Shown here: one piece after another, positions 17,708-26,317 of the stretch | Layout: each line of letters starts with the position of its first letter | Position numbering within the stretch: position 1 is the stretch's first letter | Source of the DNA: Paenibacillus sp. HB172176 | GTDB taxonomy: Bacteria; Bacillota; Bacilli; Paenibacillales; Paenibacillaceae | Reading direction: 5' to 3' | NCBI RefSeq assembly: GCF_011947265.1 | Contig: NZ_JAATHD010000013.1 | Coordinates: 62,001 to 126,000 of the forward strand | Length of the DNA stretch: 64,000 nucleotides | Translations under genes and position numbers: made by a program | Notes under the pieces: generated by a model | What the model was told of the DNA's origin: nothing | Databases searched by the model: none | Seen by the model: the letters and a program-made list of their open reading frames with translations, nothing else

Positions 17708-19285
17708 ATGAAAAAACTATTGTTGCTGCTAACCGCGGTTGTGACGGCAAGCACGCTGTCCGCTTGTTCGTCGAACAACAACGAGAACGGAGGGGCTAAC
17801 AACGCGACCTCCGCGCCAACGGAATCGGCAGGGGGCGAATCCAGTCCGACAAGCACGGCTGACGCCGTTATCGACGACGGCACGGAGAAGATGGACATCT
17901 CGATGATGATTCCGCAATACGCGGAGATCGGTCCGTCGAATGATTCCGAGCTCGTGAAGAAGCTGAATGAGGCGCTGAACATCAATCTGGATCTGCAATG
18001 GATTCCGGGCGCGAGCTACAATGACAAGATTAGCGTGCTTGCCGCCTCGAACAGCCTTCCGGATGTGTATAGGGTGACGACGCAGGATTATATGCAATGG
18101 CGGGATAAAGGCGTTTTCCTTGACGTGAAGTCGTTCCTGGCCTCTTACCCGAATTTGACGGAGCAATTGCCGGAGTCGGCGTGGCAGGAGCTGAACGACA
18201 AGGAGCATTATTACGGTCTGCCTTATTTCAGCATTCCGCATCTCTTCTCGATCTCGATTCGCCAGGATTGGCTCGACAAGCTGAATCTGGAAATGCCGAC
18301 CACGATCGACGAGTTCTATGAAGTGGCGAAAGCGTTCGTGACCGAGGATCCGGACGGCAACAAGAAGGACGACACAACAGGCTTCTCGATCATCGTGAAC
18401 GACAGCGGCAAGTTCGAGAATGCGGAATATTTGCAAGGTGCTTTCGGCCTCGGCAATGAGTGGGCGCTGAAGGACGGCAAGCTGATTGCAATGCAGGCTC
18501 AAACCGAGGAGCTCAAGGCATTCATCGGGTTTCTGCGCAAGGCATATGATGAAGGCGTGCTGGACAAGAACTTCCTGGTCATGAAGCCTGCCGATGCGAG
18601 GAAGAAGCTGTGGAACGGACAAGTCGGTATTCAACGCGTGAACGCGAATGAGGTGCTGCGCCTGGACGAGCCGAACATTCAGAAGAATGCTCCGGAAGCG
18701 GAGCTGGTTCAGATGGATCCACCGGCAGGGCCAACCGGCATTCGCGCTCTGCAAACCGACGGCATGGGGCAATTGAAGGTTGTCATTAACGCCAAAACCG
18801 ACGAGAAGAAGCAGCAGCGCATTCTGAAGCTGCTCGATTATATGCTCTCCGATGAAGGCTATGATCTGATTAAGGAAGGCGTCGAAGGCGTGGATTACAA
18901 GAAGAACGACGACGGCGTCTTCGAGAAGCTGGATACCAAATTCGCGGGCAATTTGTTGTCGATCAACTTCTTTCGCCGCGCCGACACCGGCATTCAGCTT
19001 CATAAATACAGCGATCCCGATTACGTCAAGGCCGTGGAGGGCTGGCTCGCGAACAACGACAAGTACGACTGGCCGAACTATGGCCAAGGGCTGGCGATCG
19101 AGACGGAGGTCTATAATACGGTCAACTTCGCCACGCTGAATTCAAAGTGGATGTCCTCCATGGTGAAGGTGATTACAGGCCAGGCGCCCCTCGAAGAGAT
19201 TGACAGCGCCGTGAAGGATTGGCTCGCGGGCGGCGGCGAGCAGCTGACTCAGGAAGTGAACGAGATATACAGCGAACGTCAATAA
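17708..19285 (+). CDS. Extracellular solute-binding lipoprotein, LplA type
   Basis: 525 residues. Lipoprotein signal with lipobox TLSACSS, then a Ser/Thr/Asn-rich linker and a family-1 type binding domain. Start ATG 17708 with AAGGGG about 9 nt before it. It lies between the GH51 gene and a secreted glycosidase, so the likely ligand is an arabinose-containing oligosaccharide. No permease genes are adjacent; it must use permeases from elsewhere, possibly the LplBC-type pair at 4.6-6.5 kb, which is inference. Confidence 0.9.
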   Translation: MKKLLLLLTAVVTASTLSACSSNNNENGGANNATSAPTESAGGESSPTSTADAVIDDGTEKMDISMMIPQYAEIGPSNDSELVKKLNEALNINLDLQWIPGASYNDKISVLAASNSLPDVYRVTTQDYMQWRDKGVFLDVKSFLASYPNLTEQLPESAWQELNDKEHYYGLPYFSIPHLFSISIRQDWLDKLNLEMPTTIDEFYEVAKAFVTEDPDGNKKDDTTGFSIIVNDSGKFENAEYLQGAFGLGNEWALKDGKLIAMQAQTEELKAFIGFLRKAYDEGVLDKNFLVMKPADARKKLWNGQVGIQRVNANEVLRLDEPNIQKNAPEAELVQMDPPAGPTGIRALQTDGMGQLKVVINAKTDEKKQQRILKLLDYMLSDEGYDLIKEGVEGVDYKKNDDGVFEKLDTKFAGNLLSINFFRRADTGIQLHKYSDPDYVKAVEGWLANNDKYDWPNYGQGLAIETEVYNTVNFATLNSKWMSSMVKVITGQAPLEEIDSAVKDWLAGGGEQLTQEVNEIYSERQ

Positions 19286-19310
19286 GGGGAAGTAGGAGAG
19301 GAGAACGAAG

Positions 19311-22187
19311 ATGAGGAAAGCCGGTTTATGGATCATTCTATTCGTCTATGTGTCCGCCTTCTCGTTGACAGCAACTACATCTCAGAAAGCTTACGCGGAT
19401 CCCGTAACAGCGGTTATCAGTATCGATACCAGCGATGAAACGACGTATAATTCGGATTTTCGGGGCTTCAACAACGAACCCGAGCGCACGGCCATCGTCA
19501 TGAACGACCCGGATTTTATCGACGCGGCGCTGGACTATGGACGCATCGGCTTCGTCCGGTGGCCGGGCGGCACGCCGACCAACAGCTTCTCGTGGAAGCT
19601 CGGCTTGACGGATACCGAGTTCACCGGTCAGGCGCAGGGCGAGCCGCGCCGCTATTACAATCAGCTCTATGCCAAGCGTTATCAGCTTGCGAAGGGCGGC
19701 GAGCGAATCTCGGATTACGTGGAATTCCTGCAGCAGACGGGAGCCAAAGCGGTCATTATGGTCAATGTGCTGCAGTACAACCCGGAGCAGGCACGCGATT
19801 TGGCCAAATACCTGTATGATAATCACGTGCCCGTCATGTATTTCGAGCTGGGCAACGAAATTTCGTTCTATGTGCAGGAAAGCGGCAATCAGCAGCCGGC
19901 CTTCAAGACCGGCACCGATTATCTGAATCGGGCGAAGGTGTTCAATGACGTGATCAAGTCGGCTTATCCCGACGCGAAAACCGTCATATCGATGAGCAAC
20001 AAGCAGGTTCAAAGCTTCGACGAGGATGTGTACGCGTATGCTAATCCTTACTGGGATGCCATTACGACGCATCGCTTCGTTGGCGACGGAGCAAATGCCT
20101 CGGCGGCGATGACCGATGCGAACGGTTATCTAAGCAGCTGGAATGCTTTGATCAATGATGAATATGCGGCTAATCTGACCGATCCCGAAATCTTCATTGG
20201 CGAGCATGGCGTCAAGCTCGGAGGATTGCTGGACAATACGCAATACGGCGGCATCTATGTCAGCGAGTCGATTCTTCGTCTCATCGACAATCCGCATATT
20301 GCCCATCTGGCTGGCTACCGTTTCACGAATGGCGTCTTCACGCCATGGGAGGGGTATGGAGATTTGCTCGAGGATGCGTATCAGGACGGGAATGTGGTGG
20401 ATACGAGCGCCTTGGACTTTGATCCGTATTACAGTACGCCCGCGGCATCGCTGCAGGTTGTCGACGGAGCCGTTAATCAGGGAACGACGCTTTGGGGCAC
20501 TGCTGTAACGGGCGGCGATACGGTGAGCAAGACGGGCGGCACGATGCCGGCCCTGTTCGCTCAAGGCTTCAAAGGCGACAACGGCAAAAATTATGTGGTC
20601 ATCACGAACAAATCCGGCAACGAGCATGAAGTCGACATTAAGCTGAACGGAAGCAGCGTAACGGCTTCCATGACCAAGACATACACGACCTCAAGCGATC
20701 CGCTGGCGACCAACAGCTCGGGCAGCCCGGCGGTCGTGGCTGTGCAATCGGCTTCCACCGGCAACCCCGTGCTTGTGCCGCCGTACAGCGTTATGCGCGT
20801 GGAATGGACGCGCAGCGGCAGTGCGGAGACGCCGAGAGCGCCTGTGCTGATGCAGACGGAAGCAGGCAATCAGTCGGTGACCTTGAAGTGGCAAGCGAGT
20901 CTGAACGCGACGGGGTACAAGGTGAAATACGGCACATCCTCCGGCAGCTATTCGACCACCATTGACGCGGGGAATACGCTAAGCCGGACACTCACCGGTC
21001 TTGTGAATGGCGGGACGTATTATTTTGCGGTGACGGCTTACAATGCGACAGGCGAGAGCGGGCTCTCGGGCGAGACTTCTGCTACGCTGTCTCCTCCTTC
21101 GGCGCCGATGGCCAGAAGGGCGTATGCGGAGACGTTCGGCAATATTGCGGTCGAGTGGCAGAGCGTGCCTGGCGCGACGGGGTATAACCTCAAGTACGGG
21201 ACAGCTTCCGGCACCTACACGAGTACGATCGATGTCGGCAATAATCTCGGACAGCTGGTCACGAATCTGACGCCTGGCACGACTTACTACTTCGCAGTAA
21301 CGGCGTACAACGGAAGGGGAGAGAGCGGCGCTTCCGCAGAGATGTCGGCTGCTGCGGCCGGCTGGCTGCCGCTTGCCCCGCATCACGCCGTCATTACGAA
21401 TGAAGCTTCGACCTCGATCAGCTTAAGCTGGAGCCCCACGCGGACGGAGACGTACCGGGAATACTTCGAGGACGGAGTGGCTGACAACTGGACGGCGCAG
21501 ACGGGCTCTTGGTCTGTCGTGACCGACAGCAGCCGCGGCGCGAGCTTCTACCAATCGCCGCTGAACAACACGGGAATTACGATATTCAGCAACAGCGCGA
21601 CCGGCAACTACGAGGGAGAAACGATGGTGGAGCAGGTCGCCGCGCCGTCCGGCAAAGCGGCGTACGCTTACGGAGTCGTGGCCCGCTATGTGGACAGCGC
21701 CAACTATTACAGGTTCATCTACAATGTCAACGAGGATCGGTTCAAAATCGTGAAGGTCGTGAACGGAACGGAAACCATTCTCGCCAGCACGAGCACGGCG
21801 GATCTGAACGCTCCTTTGCTAGACCTGTCGAGTCTCTTGATGTCCATTCGCGTGGAGGGCAGCACGATCGAAGGGTCGATCAATCAATTGGGGCCGATTC
21901 TTACGGCGACGGATTCATCCCACCCAAGCGGCAAGTTCGGGCTGTATTCCTTGAACGAGCAGGCAAATTTCAATTGGGCGCGCATCTACCGGGATAACGC
22001 GGACAGCTACACGGTTTACCGGAGCACGCAGCCTAACACGAATTTTGTCGCGCTGCAAAGCGGCATTACGGGAACCTCGTATACGGATTCAACCGCCGCA
22101 GCCGGCACGACGTATTATTATTGGATCACGGCGGAGAACGCTAGCGGAGAGAGCTATCATCATTCCAACACGCTTCGAAAAAATTAA
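19311..22187 (+). CDS. Secreted clan GH-A glycoside hydrolase with Fn3 domains
   Basis: 958 residues, 25 bp after the binding protein. Signal peptide 1-29 (ending KAYA). Catalytic barrel about 35-400, with VRWPGGTPTNSFSWK, acid/base motif YFELGNEIS and a nucleophile candidate in IFIGEHG; the pattern fits GH51/GH39/GH79-type arabinofuranosidases or related enzymes. A beta domain follows, then two fibronectin type III repeats (about 505-590 and 598-685), a concanavalin-like domain (about 710-880: YFEDGVADNWTAQTGSW... FNWARIYRD) and a final Fn3-like half. Acts outside the cell on a pentose-containing polymer. Exact specificity is unknown. ATG start with GAGAGGAG upstream. Confidence 0.85.
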   Translation: MRKAGLWIILFVYVSAFSLTATTSQKAYADPVTAVISIDTSDETTYNSDFRGFNNEPERTAIVMNDPDFIDAALDYGRIGFVRWPGGTPTNSFSWKLGLTDTEFTGQAQGEPRRYYNQLYAKRYQLAKGGERISDYVEFLQQTGAKAVIMVNVLQYNPEQARDLAKYLYDNHVPVMYFELGNEISFYVQESGNQQPAFKTGTDYLNRAKVFNDVIKSAYPDAKTVISMSNKQVQSFDEDVYAYANPYWDAITTHRFVGDGANASAAMTDANGYLSSWNALINDEYAANLTDPEIFIGEHGVKLGGLLDNTQYGGIYVSESILRLIDNPHIAHLAGYRFTNGVFTPWEGYGDLLEDAYQDGNVVDTSALDFDPYYSTPAASLQVVDGAVNQGTTLWGTAVTGGDTVSKTGGTMPALFAQGFKGDNGKNYVVITNKSGNEHEVDIKLNGSSVTASMTKTYTTSSDPLATNSSGSPAVVAVQSASTGNPVLVPPYSVMRVEWTRSGSAETPRAPVLMQTEAGNQSVTLKWQASLNATGYKVKYGTSSGSYSTTIDAGNTLSRTLTGLVNGGTYYFAVTAYNATGESGLSGETSATLSPPSAPMARRAYAETFGNIAVEWQSVPGATGYNLKYGTASGTYTSTIDVGNNLGQLVTNLTPGTTYYFAVTAYNGRGESGASAEMSAAAAGWLPLAPHHAVITNEASTSISLSWSPTRTETYREYFEDGVADNWTAQTGSWSVVTDSSRGASFYQSPLNNTGITIFSNSATGNYEGETMVEQVAAPSGKAAYAYGVVARYVDSANYYRFIYNVNEDRFKIVKVVNGTETILASTSTADLNAPLLDLSSLLMSIRVEGSTIEGSINQLGPILTATDSSHPSGKFGLYSLNEQANFNWARIYRDNADSYTVYRSTQPNTNFVALQSGITGTSYTDSTAAAGTTYYYWITAENASGESYHHSNTLRKN

Positions 22188-22201
22188 TGTTATCCTAGAC
22201 G

Positions 22202-22240
22202 AAGCGGGGCATCTCCTAAGGGGATGTCTCGCTTTCTTTG
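22202..22240 (+). terminator. Rho-independent terminator after the secreted glycosidase
   Basis: AAGCGGGGCATC pairs with GATGTCTCGCTT (12 bp, two G-U wobbles) across a 9-nt loop, followed by TCTTTG. It separates the glycosidase from the GH43 gene and may lower read-through. Confidence 0.7.
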
Positions 22241-22289
22241 ACGCTTAACAATGCTAAATTCTAGGGTTCGCGAAAGGGGAAACCGACTC

Positions 22290-23714
22290 ATGCTATCATC
22301 GAAAAATTCTGATTATAACGCCTATCTCATGGGCTATTTCCGCTCTGGTCCGGGGCAGACGCACAAGGTCGAGCAGCTGCATTATGCCTATAGCCGCGAC
22401 GGAAGACGCTGGTTCGAGCTTAATGAGAACAAGCCCGTATGGGCATCAACACTTGGAGAGGGGATCTTGCGAGATCCCTTCATTGGACAAGGTCCGGACG
22501 GTCGCTGGCATCTGGTGTACACCATCCGTCCGATGGGGCCGTCGATCGGCTATGCGGTGTCGGACGATCTGGTGCATTGGCGGGAGGAGCGGGCGCTGCC
22601 GCTCATGAAGGATATACCGGAGACGGTGAATAGCTGGGCGCCGGAATTCAGCTATGATGCCGAGTCGGGGGAATTCCTCGTCTATTGGGCGTCGAGCATC
22701 GGCGCTGATCTAAGCAAAAGCAAGCATTATGCTGCGCGCACTCGGGATTTCATGACCTTCTCGGATACGCAATTGTTCTTCGACCCGGGCTTTCAGACGA
22801 TCGATGCCAGTCTTGCAGAGCATGAAGGGCGTTATTACATGGCGGTCAAGGATGAGAGCCATGTGTACAATCCCGATACGCGTCCTCGGCCTCCAATGAA
22901 TTTCCTTGCTGTTTCTGATCAAATGGAAGGTCCGTATGCGCGCGTTCCCGGCTTTCAAACTCCGGATTATACCGAAGGGCCCGAATTCCTCTGGATTGTA
23001 GCCGAGAAGAAGTGGCTGCTTCTCTATGATTACTGGGCGTATGGCAAGTTCGGCATTATAGAGTCGCGGGATATGCTGAACTGGTCGGAGGAGTTGGACG
23101 AGAGCCTCATCCGATTCCCTTATCGGGCTCGCCATGCGACGGTGTTCCCGATCGCCGAGAACGAGCTGCGCAGTTTGCTGGAGCGGTACGCTCTGCTGGC
23201 GCATTACCGGACAACGACCTATTCCCCGGTGCGGGTAGCGGCATGCGAGGAGGACGGATTCTTTCACGACGCGTTCGGAATGCGATCGGTAACGATGCAA
23301 ATCCAGCCGAATTCGCTGTCCGGGACGCAGCTGCTCTATGACGAGGGCGATGATGAAAACGGCCTTGCCTTGCGGATTTGCGACGGGCGTCTGGAGGCCG
23401 CGGTGCGCGCGAAGGGAAGCTTGTTAACAGTGGTGAGCGCGGCGGGTTTGCTTGAGCGCGGCGGCTGGCAGGATATCGCAGTCGTCTATGAAGAAGGAGG
23501 GCTGACCCTGTTCGTGGACGGAGCTGCGACTGCAGAAGGGTTCGCATCGTTCTCGCTTGTGCGGAGCCATGACAGTACCGGCGGCTATGGCGGACGCTTC
23601 GGAGTCGACGCGTTCGGCGACTCGGATGGCCGCGCTGCATTCGACGGCGCGATGCGCCATGTTTGCGTCTATGCGGTGGCGCTGCGGCGGGAGGACGTCG
23701 TTTTGCCGGGGTAG
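22290..23714 (+). CDS. GH43-type glycosidase with C-terminal LamG-like domain
   Basis: 474 residues from ATG 22290 (GAAAGGGG 9 nt upstream; the open frame from 22251 has no site). No signal peptide. Five-bladed propeller features of clan GH-F: LRDPFIGQGPDGRWHLVYT, SWAPEFSYDAESGEFLVYWAS, YTEGPEFLW. The C-terminal ~150 residues look like a concanavalin/LamG-type binding module (GGWQDIAVVYEEGGLTLFVDG). Likely an arabinanase, arabinofuranosidase or xylosidase acting on imported oligosaccharides with the GH51 enzyme. It may also be annotated as GH32/GH43-like. Confidence 0.8.
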   Translation: MLSSKNSDYNAYLMGYFRSGPGQTHKVEQLHYAYSRDGRRWFELNENKPVWASTLGEGILRDPFIGQGPDGRWHLVYTIRPMGPSIGYAVSDDLVHWREERALPLMKDIPETVNSWAPEFSYDAESGEFLVYWASSIGADLSKSKHYAARTRDFMTFSDTQLFFDPGFQTIDASLAEHEGRYYMAVKDESHVYNPDTRPRPPMNFLAVSDQMEGPYARVPGFQTPDYTEGPEFLWIVAEKKWLLLYDYWAYGKFGIIESRDMLNWSEELDESLIRFPYRARHATVFPIAENELRSLLERYALLAHYRTTTYSPVRVAACEEDGFFHDAFGMRSVTMQIQPNSLSGTQLLYDEGDDENGLALRICDGRLEAAVRAKGSLLTVVSAAGLLERGGWQDIAVVYEEGGLTLFVDGAATAEGFASFSLVRSHDSTGGYGGRFGVDAFGDSDGRAAFDGAMRHVCVYAVALRREDVVLPG

Positions 23715-23751
23715 CGGCTGCGCATTTTTTTCTTAAAGGAATGAGCTAATC

Positions 23752-23845
23752 AACGTGAAGACAGGCCTGCTGAATGTTCGCCCGGCCTGTCTTTTGCTGC
23801 GTATTCAAGCAGCCAAGCACCTGTGACGGACATTTTCGACCGTTA
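23752..23845 (+). terminator. Terminator-like hairpin inside a dispersed repeat (copy 2)
   Basis: AGACAGGCC at 23759-23767 pairs with GGCCTGTCT at 23784-23792, followed by TTTGCTG. It is the second copy of the 41-bp block after gap, here after the GH43 gene, and again runs into a GTGACGGACATTTTCGACC-type repeat at 23823-23845. Confidence 0.7.
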
Positions 23846-23917
23846 GAGGTGTATTTTATTTGAATCGGAAACCTAAAATTCCTGTTGTAGCTAAGAAATG
23901 GTCTTTGCAACAAAACG

Positions 23918-23970
23918 AGCGCCTCTGGTAGGATTGGGTTACCCAAACACAATCATCCTAGGAGGTCGCT
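23918..23970 (+). promoter_or_regulatory. Hairpin covering the transposase ribosome binding site
   Basis: The left arm AGCGCCTCTGGTAGGATTG (23919-23935 region) can pair with CAATCATCCTAGGAGGTCGCT (23949-23970 region) with small bulges. The AGGAGG ribosome site of the transposase lies in the right arm. An inner palindrome TTGGGTTACCCAA caps the stem. This would keep translation of the transposase low. Confidence 0.6.
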
Positions 23971-23975
23971 CTACT

Positions 23976-25262
23976 ATGAAGTTTAAAAGAAAACATCAAA
24001 TTAATCAACGTATCGCACGCATCACTCCAAACCACTTGGTGGTAGGCATCGACATCGCTAAGGAAATTCACGTGGCGAGCGCCGTCAACTACAGAGGCCA
24101 AGAAGTCGGAAGCACCTGTTCCTTTACCAATGACCAAGCAGGCTTCGAAAAACTGATGCGCTGGGTCAAGCAGCAGTATCGGCGGTTTGGCCTGACGCAA
24201 TCCCTCTTTGGTATGGAATCGACGGGGCACTATGGCAGTGCATTAGCGCAGTGGCTCCTGGACCAGGGGCAGGAGGTCGTGCAGGTCAACCCCGTAGTCG
24301 TCAAGCGTAACAAAGAGAATCGGGATAACCGTCCCTCCAAAAACGACGCTAAGGACGCGGTGGTCATTGCAGACACCCTCTCTCGCGGCTATTATCACGA
24401 GTGGGTCTGGCATGAGGAAAATTACCGTAGGTTGCGCTGTATCGTGAACGAGTATGAAGCTCTGTCTATCGATTTGACCGCCATCGGCAACCGACTGCAG
24501 CGGTTGCTGGATGAAGGGTTTCCAGAGTTCACGCAAGTGTTTAAACGGTGGGATTGCCCACGTGCCATCGCAACCTTGCAGAAATTCCCGCTGCCTGAGG
24601 ACTTACAAGGCCTCAGTGTGGATGAGGTGATGCAGGGCTGGCATGATGCTGGCATGACTCGTTCCGGCGGCGCAAGAGGGCGGGAAAGCGCGGCTCGTCT
24701 GCTTGCCGCTGCTCATTCTTCCATCGGAATCACTGCCACCGCTACCGAACTACGGCGGCAGATCCAACGTCAACTGAAGGTACGAGCCCAACTGTTGGCC
24801 GATCAGATACAGGTCATGGAAGAGGTTCACGACCTGCTTCAACAGCTGCCAGAGGCCGAACGTGCTCCCTTAGCCGAAATCGGACTCAGTCCGTGGCTGA
24901 GCGCAACCGTTCTTGCCAACACCGGTCCGCTGCAGCAGTACGCGCACGGTCAACAGGTACTGGCTCTCGCAGGACTCAGTCTTTGCGAAAATCAATCGGG
25001 CAAACGACGAGGCCAAGTCACCATAAGCAAGCGCGGGCGAAGGCAGTTGCGCAAATATCTGTATCTGGCGATGCTCGGCCTGGTGAAAAATCACCCCGCA
25101 TTCCGGGAGTGGCATGCCCATTACGTCCAGACGTGTCATCTCAAGAAACAAACGTCGATTTTCAAACTCATTGGCAAACTCTTGCGCATACTGGTAGCCT
25201 TGGCGCATAGCGGCGATACGTTTAGCCCCAAGCTAGCCAATACCTTACAAACAGCAGCATGA
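23976..25262 (+). CDS. IS110-family transposase
   Basis: 428 residues, full length. RuvC-like DEDD N-terminal domain with D26 (VVGIDIAK), E81 (GMESTG), D124 and D127 (KNDAKDAVVIAD). C-terminal Transposase_20 domain with the catalytic-serine region SGKRRGQVTISKRGRRQLRKYL. Start ATG 23976 with AGGAGG 9 nt upstream, chosen over the open frame from 23898. In this family the transposase works with a structured RNA encoded in the element that specifies donor and target DNA. Confidence 0.93.
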   Translation: MKFKRKHQINQRIARITPNHLVVGIDIAKEIHVASAVNYRGQEVGSTCSFTNDQAGFEKLMRWVKQQYRRFGLTQSLFGMESTGHYGSALAQWLLDQGQEVVQVNPVVVKRNKENRDNRPSKNDAKDAVVIADTLSRGYYHEWVWHEENYRRLRCIVNEYEALSIDLTAIGNRLQRLLDEGFPEFTQVFKRWDCPRAIATLQKFPLPEDLQGLSVDEVMQGWHDAGMTRSGGARGRESAARLLAAAHSSIGITATATELRRQIQRQLKVRAQLLADQIQVMEEVHDLLQQLPEAERAPLAEIGLSPWLSATVLANTGPLQQYAHGQQVLALAGLSLCENQSGKRRGQVTISKRGRRQLRKYLYLAMLGLVKNHPAFREWHAHYVQTCHLKKQTSIFKLIGKLLRILVALAHSGDTFSPKLANTLQTAA

Positions 25263-25540
25263 TCACAACTCATTTGTCGTATCAGCACTAAAAGTCAAAC
25301 CGAACGTATTGTCGTAAGTATGTTTATTTCAATCCACACGTCGCGAGAGGATCGATAGAAAATGTCGCAAGGGCACAGACCCGTTACCTAAAACCGATCG
25401 GACTCCACAACTTGGACAGGTGTAACGAAGGAAGGTAAGGGCACAGACCCGTTGAGCCATGGGATGGTGAACCTCCAAGCAATTGGTGGAGCAGGCGTGT
25501 ACATTATATATGGAAATAAGAGGGTATTTCACTTACTCTT
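25263..25540 (+). ncRNA. Candidate guide (bridge/seek) RNA region of the IS110 element
   Basis: Non-coding tail of the element downstream of the transposase. It holds a 17-bp direct repeat (AAGGGCACAGACCCGTT) at 25369-25385 and 25437-25453 and a stem CTCCA...TGGAG near 25472-25491. Known bridge RNAs lie at the left end in the IS110 group and downstream in the IS1111 group. Which applies here cannot be told, so this is a candidate only. Confidence 0.35.
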
Positions 25541-26317
25541 CTGTTCCCGTATGTCCAACTGCCTGTAGGGGAGAGCCCCCACCCGCTCAGCGTCTGCCTT
25601 CAGCCTAATTCGTTTTCGCAAGAATGAATGAAATACTGCGTATGAACAAGATATCGGAAGAAAACACCTTAATACCAGAGGGACGGACATTTTCGCCTCT
25701 TAGCGCTGTAGAAATGGGATTTCTATGCTGAAATTGTGCGCTAAGGGTCCGAAATGTCCGTAAGAAAATTGAAAGTGCTGAAATCGAGGTCTAAGGGTCG
25801 AAAATGTCCGTAAGAGCAGATCGCGGCGGCACCGAGTGGAAGAATGGAAGAGCGGGAGGGAAGGTACTTTCAGTGGTCAGGGGGCGGGGAGTTTGGGCCA
25901 GCACGGAAGCGCTGCTTTCCACGTGGAGCGACATCATTCGGTGCAAACGCCAAGGCTTCAAAGCTTGAAACCTTCGTCCAAGAAGAGGCGATTGTCAAGG
26001 AGCCAGACTCGCAAAAGCCGTCATACGGGCACGATATCCAAGGTCTCCATGTTCAGAAAAGTCTACACTCGATCACATGCTTTCGCGCAAACGCGACGAG
26101 TCTATCCGAACGTAAAAAACCGGCGGATACGCCGGTTCAATTCTAATTTCTATTGCACGCAAAGAAGCGCTGTGGTATGATGGGAAAACGATTTATGATT
26201 ATTTTTATTAATAGCCGCAAGTAATGCATCTTATCTATAATTCAATATTATCACGAGACTTTGCGGATTGTCAAATCTTTTCTTGAAATTACGACGGAAA
26301 GGGATGTGAGTTCAAGA
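25541..26317. repeat. Intergenic region with dispersed GGACA/TGTCC repeats
   Basis: CGGACATTTTCGCCTCTTAG (25683-25702) is followed by inverted counterparts CTAAGGGTCCGAAATGTCCG (25742-25761) and CTAAGGGTCGAAAATGTCCG (25791-25810), forming potential long hairpins. The rest to 26317 has no convincing gene: short frames at 25836-26180 lack ribosome sites and look compositionally random. Confidence 0.65.
26118..26137. terminator. Perfect hairpin upstream of helD
   Basis: AACCGGCG, GATA loop, CGCCGGTT. Preceded by six A and followed by CAATTCTAATTTC, so it fits best as a terminator for minus-strand transcription, or as a weak bidirectional one. Confidence 0.45.

Larger units (their letters stand above)
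23850..25560 (+). mobile_element. IS110-family insertion sequence (ends not defined)
   Basis: Contains one complete DEDD transposase and a ~300-bp non-coding tail. IS110-family elements lack terminal inverted repeats and often make no target duplication, so the ends cannot be fixed without an empty site or a second copy. The left end lies after the terminator repeat at 23.8 kb and the right end before the GGACA-type repeats at 25.68 kb. Confidence 0.7.

Noticed and set aside
17729..19087. Long minus-strand open frame (452 codons) opposite the second LplA-type gene
   Set aside because: Shadow of the lipoprotein gene, which has a clear signal peptide and ribosome site.
25836..26180. Two overlapping frames of about 100 codons before helD
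   Set aside because: No ribosome site, basic low-complexity composition, and one overlaps a terminator-like hairpin.
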